Shown: positions 51,312 to 62,029 of the stretch, in pieces
Numbering within the stretch: the stretch's first letter is position 1
Layout: every line of letters begins with the position of its first letter
DNA from: Hydrangea macrophylla
Taxonomy: Eukaryota; Streptophyta; Magnoliopsida; Cornales; Hydrangeaceae
Reading direction: 5' to 3'
Length of the DNA stretch: 64,000 bases
NCBI GenBank assembly: GCA_033977485.1
Contig: CM066993.1
Span: 27,890,001 to 27,954,000 of the forward strand
The notes under the pieces: generated by a model
The model's database searches: none
What the model saw: the letters and a program-made list of their open reading frames with translations, nothing else
What the model was told of the DNA's origin: nothing
Translations under genes and position numbers: made by a program

Positions 51312-53887
51312 CACCGAAAGCGTTACGGAGTACAAGAACATCCATTTCGTCATGAAGAACCGAAAGGAGTCTTTATTCAAAGAATCACCGCTTCGTCACG
51401 AAGAACCGAAAGCGTTACGGAGTACAAGAACATCCATTTCGTCACGAAGAACTGAAAGCAGTCTTTACTCAAAGAATCACCGCTTCGTCACGAAGAACCG
51501 AAAGCGTTACGGAGTACAAGAACATCCATTTCATCACGAAGAACCGAAAGGAGTCTTTATTCAAAGAATCACTGCTTCGTCACGAAGCACCGAAAGCGTT
51601 ACGGAGTACAAGAACATCCATTTCGTCATGAAGAACCGAAAGGAGTCTTTACTCAAAGAATCACCGCTTCGTCACGAAGAACCGAAAGCGTTACGGAGTA
51701 CAAGAACATCCATTTCGTCACGAAGAACCGAAATGAGTCTTTATTCAAAGAATCACTGCTTCGTCACGAAGCACCGAAAGCGTTACGGAGTACAAGAACA
51801 TCCATTTCGTCACGAAGAACCGAAAGGAGTTTTTACTCAAAGAATCACCGCTTCGTCACGAAGAACCGAAAGCGTTACGGAGTACAAGAACATCCATTTC
51901 GTCACGAAGAACCAAAAGGAGTCTTTACTCAAAGAATCACAGCTTCGTCATGAAGAACTGAAAGCGTTACGGAGTACAAGAACATCCATTTCGTCACGAA
52001 GAACCGAAAGGAGTCTTTACTCAAAGAATCACCGCTTCGTCACGAAGAACTGAAAGCGTTATAGAGTACAAGAACATCCATTTCGTCACGAAGAACCGAA
52101 AGCAGTCTTTACTCAAAGAATCACCGCTTCGTCACGAAGAACCGAAAGCGTTACGGAGTACAAGAACATCCATTTCGTCACGAAGAACCGAAATGAGTCT
52201 TTATTCAAAGAATCACTGCTTCGTCACGAAGCACCGAAAGCGTTACGGAGTACAAGAACATCCATTTCGTCACGAAGAACCGAAAGGAGTCTTTACTCAA
52301 AGAATCACCGCTTCGTCACGAAGAACCGAAAGCGTTACGGAGTACAAGAACATCCATTTCGTCACGAAGAACCAAAAGGAGTCTTTACTCAAAGAATCAC
52401 AGCTTCGTCATGAAGAACTGAAAGCGTTACGGAGTACAAGAACATCCATTTCGTCACGAAGAACCGAAAGGAGTCTTTACTCAAAGAATCACCGCTTCGT
52501 CACGAAGAACCGAAAGCGTTACGGAGTACAAGAACATCCATTTCGTCACGAAGAACTGAAAGCAGTCTTTACTCAAAGAATCACCGCTTCGTCACGAAGC
52601 ACCGAAAGCGTTACGGAGTACAAGAACATCCATTTCGTCATGAAGAACCGAAAGGAGTCTTTATTCAAAGAATCACCGCTTCGTCACGAAGAACCGAAAG
52701 CGTTACGGAGTACAAGAACATCCATTTCGTCACGAAGAACTGAAAGCAGTCTTTACTCAAAGAATCACCGCTTCGTCACGAAGAACCGAAAGCGTTACGG
52801 AGTACAAGAACATCCATTTCATCACGAAGAACCGAAAGGAGTCTTTATTCAAAGAATCACTGCTTCGTCACGAAGCACCGAAAGCGTTACGGAGTACAAG
52901 AACATCCATTTCGTCATGAAGAACCGAAAGGAGTCTTTACTCAAAGAATCACCGCTTCGTCACGAAGAACCGAAAGCGTTACGGAGTACAAGAACATCCA
53001 TTTCGTCACGAAGAACCGAAATGAGTCTTTATTCAAAGAATCACTGCTTCGTCACGAAGCACCGAAAGCGTTACGGAGTACAAGAACATCCATTTCGTCA
53101 CGAAGAACCGAAAGGAGTTTTTACTCAAAGAATCACCGCTTCGTCACGAAGAACCGAAAGCGTTACGGAGTACAAGAACATCCATTTCGTCACGAAGAAC
53201 CAAAAGGAGTCTTTACTCAAAGAATCACAGCTTCGTCATGAAGAACTGAAAGCGTTACGGAGTACAAGAACATCCATTTCGTCACGAAGAACCGAAAGGA
53301 GTCTTTACTCAAAGAATCACCGCTTCGTCACGAAGAACTGAAAGCGTTATAGAGTACAAGAACATCCATTTCGTCACGAAGAACCGAAAGCAGTCTTTAC
53401 TCAAAGAATCACCGCTTCGTCACGAAGAACCGAAAGCGTTACGGAGTACAAGAACATCCATTTCGTCACGAAGAACCGAAATGAGTCTTTATTCAAAGAA
53501 TCACTGCTTCGTCACGAAGCACCGAAAGCGTTACGGAGTACAAGAACATCCATTTCGTCACGAAGAACCGAAAGGAGTCTTTACTCAAAGAATCACCGCT
53601 TCGTCACGAAGAACCGAAAGCGTTACGGAGTACAAGAACATCCATTTCGTCACGAAGAACCAAAAGGAGTCTTTACTCAAAGAATCACAGCTTCGTCATG
53701 AAGAACTGAAAGCGTTACGGAGTACAAGAACATCCATTTCGTCACGAAGAACCGAAAGGAGTCTTTACTCAAAGAATCACCGCTTCGTCACGAAGAACCG
53801 AAAGCGTTACGGAGTACAAGAACATCCATTTCGTCACGAAGAACTGAAAGCAGTCTTTACTCAAAGAATCACCGCTTCGTCACGAAG
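51312..53887 (+). repeat. 1,288-bp (14-monomer) tandem pair
   Basis: Positions 51,312-52,599 are repeated directly at 52,600-53,887, exactly 14 x 92 bp with no net indel. Both include GAGTTTTTACTC (about 51,829 and 53,117), a form otherwise typical of the left block, and ACAGCTTCGTCATGAAG (about 51,939, 52,398, 53,227 and 53,686). Markers ACCGCGC, GTTTTCAC and GTATAAAAC are absent here. Confidence 0.85.
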
Positions 53888-54257
53888 AACCGAAAGCGTT
53901 ACGGAGTACAAGAACATCCATTTCATCACGAAGAACCGAAAGGAGTCTTTATTCAAAGAATCACTGCTTCGTCACGAAGCACCGAAAGCGTTACGGAGTA
54001 CAAGAACATCCATTTCGTCACGAAGAACCGAAAGGAGTCTTTACTCAAAGAATCACCGCTTCGTCACGAAGAACCGAAAGCGTTACGGAGTACAAGAACA
54101 TCCATTTCGTCACGAAGAACCAAAAGGAGTCTTTACTCAAAGAATCACAGCTTCGTCATGAAGAACTGAAAGCGTTACGGAGTACAAGAACATCCATTTC
54201 GTCACGAAGAACCGAAAGGAGTCTTTACTCAAAGAATCACCGCTTCGTCACGAAGAA

Positions 54258-57200
54258 CTGAAAGCGTTATAGAGTACAAGAACATCCATTTCGTCACGAA
54301 GAACCGAAAGCAGTCTTTACTCAAAGAATCACCGCTTCGTCACGAAGAACCGAAAGCGTTACGGAGTACAAGAACATCCATTTCGTCACGAAGAACCGAA
54401 AGGAGTTTTTATTCAAAGAATCACCGCTTCGTCACGAAGAACCGAAAGCGTTACGGAGTACAAGAACATCCATTTCGTCACGAAGAACCGAAAGGAGTTT
54501 TCACTCAAAAATCACCGCTTCGTCACAAAGAACCGAAAGCGTTACGGAGTACAAGAACATCCATTTCGTCACGAAGAATCGAAAGGAGTCTTTACTCAAA
54601 GAATCACCGCTTTGTCACGAAGAACCGAAAGCGTTACGGAGTACAAGAACATCCATTTCATCACGAAGAACCGAAAGGAGTCTTTACTCAAAGAATCACC
54701 GCTTCGTCACGAAGAACTGAAAGCGTTACGGAGTACAAGAACATCCATTTCGTCACGAAGAACCGAAAGGAGTTTTCACTCAAAAATCACCGCTTCGTCA
54801 CAAAGAACCGAAAGCGTTACGGAGTACAAGAACATCCATTTCGTCACGAAGAATCGAAAGGAGTCTTTACTCAAAGAATCACCGCTTTGTCACGAAGAAC
54901 CGAAAGCGTTACGGAGTACAAGAACATCCATTTCATCACGAAGAACCGAAAGGAGTCTTTACTCAAAGAATCACCGCTTCGTCACGAAGAACTGAAAGCG
55001 TTACGGAGTACAAGAACATCCATTTCGTCACGAAGAACCGAAAGGAGTCTTTACTGAAAGAATCACCGCTCCGTCACGAAGAACTGAAAGCGTTATAGAG
55101 TACAAGAACATCCATTTCGTCACGAAGAACCGAAAGCAGTCTTTACTCAAAGAATCACCGCTTCGTCACGAAGAACCGAAAGCGTTACGGAGTACAAGAA
55201 CATCCATTTCGTCACGAAGAACTGAAAGCAGTCTTTACTCAAAGAATCACCGCTTCGTCACGAAGAACCGAAAGCGTTACGGAGTACAAGAACATCCATT
55301 TCATCACGAAGAACCGAAAGGAGTCTTTATTCAAAGAATCACTGCTTCGTCACGAAGCACCGAAAGCGTTACGGAGTACAAGAACATCCATTTCGTCATG
55401 AAGAACCGAAAGGAGTCTTTATTCAAAGAATCACCGCTTCGTCACGAAGAACCGAAAGCGTTACGGAGTACAAGAACATCCATTTCGTCACGAAGAACTG
55501 AAAGCAGTCTTTACTCAAAGAATCACCGCTTCGTCACGAAGAACCGAAAGCGTTACGGAGTACAAGAACATCCATTTCATCACGAAGAACCGAAAGGAGT
55601 CTTTATTCAAAGAATCACTGCTTCGTCACGAAGCACCGAAAGCGTTACGGAGTACAAGAATATCCATTTCGTCATGAAGAACCGAAAGGAGTCTTTACTC
55701 AAAGAATCACCGCTTCGTCACGAAGAACCGAAAGCGTTACGGAGTACAAGAACATCCATTTCGTCACGAAGAACCGAAATGAGTCTTTATTCAAAGAATC
55801 ACTGCTTCGTCACGAAGCACCGAAAGCGTTACGGAGTACAAGAACATCCATTTCGTCACGAAGAACCGAAAGGAGTCTTTACTCAAAGAATCACCGCTTC
55901 GTCACGAAGAACCGAAAGCGTTACGGAGTACAAGAACATCCATTTCGTCACGAAGAACCAAAAGGAGTCTTTACTCAAAGAATCACAGCTTCGTCATGAA
56001 GAACTGAAAGCGTTACGGAGTACAAGAACATCCATTTCGTCACGAAGAACCGAAAGGAGTCTTTACTCAAAGAATCACCGCTTCGTCACGAAGAACTGAA
56101 AGCGTTATAGAGTACAAGAACATCCATTTCGTCACGAAGAACCGAAAGCAGTCTTTACTCAAAGAATCACCGCTTCGTCACGAAGAACCGAAAGCGTTAC
56201 GGAGTACAAGAACATCCATTTCGTCACGAAGAACCGAAATGAGTCTTTATTCAAAGAATCACTGCTTCGTCACGAAGCACCGAAAGCGTTACGGAGTACA
56301 AGAACATCCATTTCGTCACGAAGAACCGAAAGGAGTCTTTACTCAAAGAATCACCGCTTCGTCACGAAGAACCGAAAGCGTTACGGAGTACAAGAACATC
56401 CATTTCGTCACGAAGAACCAAAAGGAGTCTTTACTCAAAGAATCACAGCTTCGTCATGAAGAATTGAAAGCGTTACGGAGTACAAGAACATCCATTTCGT
56501 CACGAAGAACCGAAAGGAGTCTTTACTCAAAGAATCACCGCTTCGTCACGAAGAACCGAAAGCGTTACGGAGTACAAGAACATCCATTTCGTCACGAAGA
56601 ACTGAAAGCAGTCTTTACTCAAAGAATCACCGCTTCGTCACGAAGAACCGAAAGCGTTACGGAGTACAAGAACATCCATTTCATCACGAAGAACCGAAAG
56701 GAGTCTTTATTCAAAGAATCACTGCTTCGTCACGAAGCACCGAAAGCGTTACGGAGTACAAGAACATCCATTTCGTCACGAAGAACCGAAAGGAGTCTTT
56801 ACTCAAAGAATCACCGCTTCGTCACGAAGAACTGAAAGCGTTATAGAGTACAAGAACATCCATTTCGTCACGAAGAACCGAAAGCAGTCTTTACTCAAAG
56901 AATCACCGCTTCGTCACGAAGAACCGAAAGCGTTACGGAGTACAAGAACATCCATTTCGTCACGAAGAACCGAAAGGAGTTTTTATTCAAAGAATCACCG
57001 CTTCGTCACGAAGAACCGAAAGCGTTACGGAGTACAAGAACATCCATTTCGTCACGAAGAACCGAAAGGAGTTTTCACTCAAAAATCACCGCTTCGTCAC
57101 AAAGAACCGAAAGCGTTACGGAGTACAAGAACATCCATTTCGTCACGAAGAATCGAAAGGAGTCTTTACTCAAAGAATCACCGCTTTGTCACGAAGAACC

Positions 57201-59405
57201 GAAAGCGTTACGGAGTACAAGAACATCCATTTCATCACGAAGAACCGAAAGGAGTCTTTACTCAAAGAATCACCGCTTCGTCACGAAGAACTGAAAGCGT
57301 TACGGAGTACAAGAACATCCATTTCGTCACGAAGAACCGAAAGGAGTTTTCACTCAAAAATCACCGCTTCGTCACAAAGAACCGAAAGCGTTACGGAGTA
57401 CAAGAACATCCATTTCGTCACGAAGAATCGAAAGGAGTCTTTACTCAAAGAATCACCGCTTTGTCACGAAGAACCGAAAGCGTTACGGAGTACAAGAACA
57501 TCCATTTCATCACGAAGAACCGAAAGGAGTCTTTACTCAAAGAATCACCGCTTCGTCACGAAGAACTGAAAGCGTTACGGAGTACAAGAACATCCATTTC
57601 GTCACGAAGAACCGAAAGGAGTCTTTACTGAAAGAATCACCGCTCCGTCACGAAGAACTGAAAGCGTTATAGAGTACAAGAACATCCATTTCGTCACGAA
57701 GAACCGAAAGCAGTCTTTACTCAAAGAATCACCGCTTCGTCACGAAGAACCGAAAGCGTTACGGAGTACAAGAACATCCATTTCGTCACGAAGAACTGAA
57801 AGCAGTCTTTACTCAAAGAATCACCGCTTCGTCACGAAGAACCGAAAGCGTTACGGAGTACAAGAACATCCATTTCATCACGAAGAACCGAAAGGAGTCT
57901 TTATTCAAAGAATCACTGCTTCGTCACGAAGCACCGAAAGCGTTACGGAGTACAAGAACATCCATTTCGTCATGAAGAACCGAAAGGAGTCTTTATTCAA
58001 AGAATCACCGCTTCGTCACGAAGAACCGAAAGCGTTACGGAGTACAAGAACATCCATTTCGTCACGAAGAACTGAAAGCAGTCTTTACTCAAAGAATCAC
58101 CGCTTCGTCACGAAGAACCGAAAGCGTTACGGAGTACAAGAACATCCATTTCATCACGAAGAACCGAAAGGAGTCTTTATTCAAAGAATCACTGCTTCGT
58201 CACGAAGCACCGAAAGCGTTACGGAGTACAAGAATATCCATTTCGTCATGAAGAACCGAAAGGAGTCTTTACTCAAAGAATCACCGCTTCGTCACGAAGA
58301 ACCGAAAGCGTTACGGAGTACAAGAACATCCATTTCGTCACGAAGAACCGAAATGAGTCTTTATTCAAAGAATCACTGCTTCGTCACGAAGCACCGAAAG
58401 CGTTACGGAGTACAAGAACATCCATTTCGTCACGAAGAACCGAAAGGAGTCTTTACTCAAAGAATCACCGCTTCGTCACGAAGAACCGAAAGCGTTACGG
58501 AGTACAAGAACATCCATTTCGTCACGAAGAACCAAAAGGAGTCTTTACTCAAAGAATCACAGCTTCGTCATGAAGAACTGAAAGCGTTACGGAGTACAAG
58601 AACATCCATTTCGTCACGAAGAACCGAAAGGAGTCTTTACTCAAAGAATCACCGCTTCGTCACGAAGAACTGAAAGCGTTATAGAGTACAAGAACATCCA
58701 TTTCGTCACGAAGAACCGAAAGCAGTCTTTACTCAAAGAATCACCGCTTCGTCACGAAGAACCGAAAGCGTTACGGAGTACAAGAACATCCATTTCGTCA
58801 CGAAGAACCGAAATGAGTCTTTATTCAAAGAATCACTGCTTCGTCACGAAGCACCGAAAGCGTTACGGAGTACAAGAACATCCATTTCGTCACGAAGAAC
58901 CGAAAGGAGTCTTTACTCAAAGAATCACCGCTTCGTCACGAAGAACCGAAAGCGTTACGGAGTACAAGAACATCCATTTCGTCACGAAGAACCAAAAGGA
59001 GTCTTTACTCAAAGAATCACAGCTTCGTCATGAAGAATTGAAAGCGTTACGGAGTACAAGAACATCCATTTCGTCACGAAGAACCGAAAGGAGTCTTTAC
59101 TCAAAGAATCACCGCTTCGTCACGAAGAACCGAAAGCGTTACGGAGTACAAGAACATCCATTTCGTCACGAAGAACTGAAAGCAGTCTTTACTCAAAGAA
59201 TCACCGCTTCGTCACGAAGAACCGAAAGCGTTACGGAGTACAAGAACATCCATTTCATCACGAAGAACCGAAAGGAGTCTTTATTCAAAGAATCACTGCT
59301 TCGTCACGAAGCACCGAAAGCGTTACGGAGTACAAGAACATCCATTTCGTCACGAAGAACCGAAAGGAGTCTTTACTCAAAGAATCACCGCTTCGTCACG
59401 AAGAA
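54258..59405 (+). repeat. 2,574-bp (28-monomer) tandem pair
   Basis: Positions 54,258-56,831 are followed directly by a near-identical copy at 56,832-59,405 (28 x 92 - 2). Both contain two paired GTTTTCAC blocks, which account for the -2. Two variants are private to this pair: AGAATATCC (about 55,659 and 58,233) and CATGAAGAATTGAAAG (about 56,455 and 59,029). The same marker block starts again near 62,030 at an offset of 4,971 bp, but without those two variants. Confidence 0.86.
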
Positions 59406-59509
59406 CCGAAAGCGTTACGGAGTACAAGAACATCCATTTCGTCACGAAGAACCAAAAGGAGTCTTTACTCAAAGAATCACAGCTTCGTCATGAAGAACTG
59501 AAAGCGTTA

Positions 59510-61820
59510 CGGAGTACAAGAACATCCATTTCGTCACGAAGAACCGAAAGGAGTCTTTACTCAAAGAATCACCGCTTCGTCACGAAGAACTGAAAGCGTT
59601 ATAGAGTACAAGAACATCCATTTCGTCACGAAGAACCGAAAGCAGTCTTTACTCAAAGAATCACCGCTTCGTCACAAAGAACCGAAAGCGTTACGGAGTA
59701 CAAGAACATCCATTTCGTCACGAAGAACCGAAAGGAGTTTTTATTCAAAGAATCACCGCTTCGTCACGAAGAACCGAAAGCGTTACGGAGTACAAGAACA
59801 TCCATTTCATCACGAAGAACCGAAAGGAGTCTTTATTCAAAGAATCACTGCTTCGTCACGAAGCACCGAAAGCGTTACGGAGTACAAGAACATCCATTTC
59901 GTCATGAAGAACCGAAAGGAGTCTTTACTCAAAGAATCACCGCTTCGTCAAGAAGAACCGAAAGCGTTACGGAGTACAAGAACATCCATTTCGTCACGAA
60001 GAACCGAAATGAGTCTTTATTCAAAGAATCACTGCTTCGTCACGAAGCACCGAAAGCGTTACGGAGTACAAGAACATCCATTTCGTCACGAAGAACCGAA
60101 AGGAGTCTTTACTCAAAGAATCACCGCTTCGTCACGAAGAACCGAAAGCGTTACGGAGTATAAGAACATCCATTTCATCACGAAGAACCGAAAGGAGTCT
60201 TTACTGAAAGAATCACCGCGCTTCGTCACGAAGAACCGAAAATGTTACGGAGTACAAGAACATCCATTTCATCACGAAGAACCGAAAGAAGTCTTTACTC
60301 AAAGAATCACCGCTTCGTCACGAAGAACCGAAAGCGTTACGGAGTACAAGAACATCCATTTCGTCACGAAGAACCGAAAGGAGTCTTTACTCAAAGAATC
60401 ACCGCTTCGTCACGAAGAACTGAAAGCGTTATAGAGTACAAGAACATCCATTTCGTCACGAAGAACCGAAAGCAGTCTTTACTCAAAGAATCACCGCTTC
60501 GTCACGAAGAACCGAAAGCGTTACGGAGTACAAGAACATCCATTTCGTCACGAAGAACCGAAAGGAGTTTTTATTCAAAGAATCACCGCTTCGTCACGAA
60601 GAACCGAAAGCGTTACGGAGTACAAGAACATCCATTTCATCACGAAGAACCGAAAGGAGTCTTTATTCAAAGAATCACTGCTTCGTCATGAAGCACCGAA
60701 AGCGTTACGGAGTACAAGAACATCCATTTCGTCATGAAGAACCGAAAGGAGTCTTTACTCAAAGAATCACCGCTTCGTCACGAAGAACCGAAAGCGTTAC
60801 GGAGTACAAGAACATCCATTTCGTCACGAAGAACCGAAATGAGTCTTTATTCAAAGAATCACTGCTTCGTCACGAAGCACCGAAAGCGTTACGGAGTATA
60901 AGAACATCCATTTCGTCACGAAGAACCGAAAGGAGTCTTTACTCAAAGAATCACCGCTTCGTCACGAAGAACCGAAAGCGTTACGGAGTATAAGAACATC
61001 CATTTCATCACGAAGAACCGAAAGGAGTCTTTACTGAAAGAATCACCGCGCTTCGTCACGAAGAACCGAAAATGTTACGGAGTACAAGAACATCCATTTC
61101 ATCACGAAGAACCGAAAGAAGTCTTTACTCAAAGAATCACCGCTTCGTCACGAAGAACCGAAAGCGTTACGGAGTACAAGAACATCCATTTCGTCACGAA
61201 GAACCGAAAGGAGTCTTTACTCAAAGAATCACCGCTTCGTCACGAAGAACTGAAAGCGTTATAGAGTACAAGAACATCCATTTCGTCACGAAGAACCGAA
61301 AGCAGTCTTTACTCAAAGAATCACCGCTTCGTCACGAAGAACCGAAAGCGTTACGGAGTACAAGAACATCCATTTCGTCACGAAGAACCGAAAGGAGTTT
61401 TTATTCAAAGAATCACCGCTTCGTCACGAAGAACCGAAAGCGTTACGGAGTACAAGAACATCCATTTCATCACGAAGAACCGAAAGGAGTCTTTATTCAA
61501 AGAATCACTGCTTCGTCATGAAGCACCGAAAGCGTTACGGAGTACAAGAACATCCATTTCGTCATGAAGAACCGAAAGGAGTCTTTACTCAAAGAATCAC
61601 CGCTTCGTCACGAAGAACCGAAAGCGTTACGGAGTACAAGAACATCCATTTCGTCACGAAGAACCGAAATGAGTCTTTATTCAAAGAATCACTGCTTCGT
61701 CACGAAGCACCGAAAGCGTTACGGAGTACAAGAACATCCAATTCGTCACGAAGAACCGAAAGGAGTCTTTACTCAAAGAATCACCGCTTCGTCACGAAGA
61801 ACCGAAAGCGTTACGGAGTA
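59510..61820 (+). repeat. 830-bp (9-monomer) array, about 2.8 copies
   Basis: The 830-bp unit returns here, with TCATGAAGAACC at 59,901, 60,731 and 61,561 and ACCGCGC at about 60,217 and 61,047. It carries its own variants: CGAAAGAAGTC (about 60,286 and 61,116) and CTTCGTCATGAAGCACC (about 60,684 and 61,514). It lacks GTACATGAAC. The third unit ends at GTATAAAAC near 61,818. The first unit has CAAGAAGAACC near 59,950 as a private change. Confidence 0.84.
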
Positions 61821-62029
61821 TAAAACATCCATTTCATCACGAAGAACCGAAAGGAGTCTTTACTGAAAGAATCACCGCGCTTCGTCACGAAGAACCGAAA
61901 ATGTTACGGAGTACAAGAACATCCATTTCATCACGAAGAACCGAAAGGAGTCTTTACTCAAAGAATCACCGCTTCGTCACGAAGAACCGAAAGCGTTACG
62001 GAGTACAAGAACATCCATTTCGTCACGAA

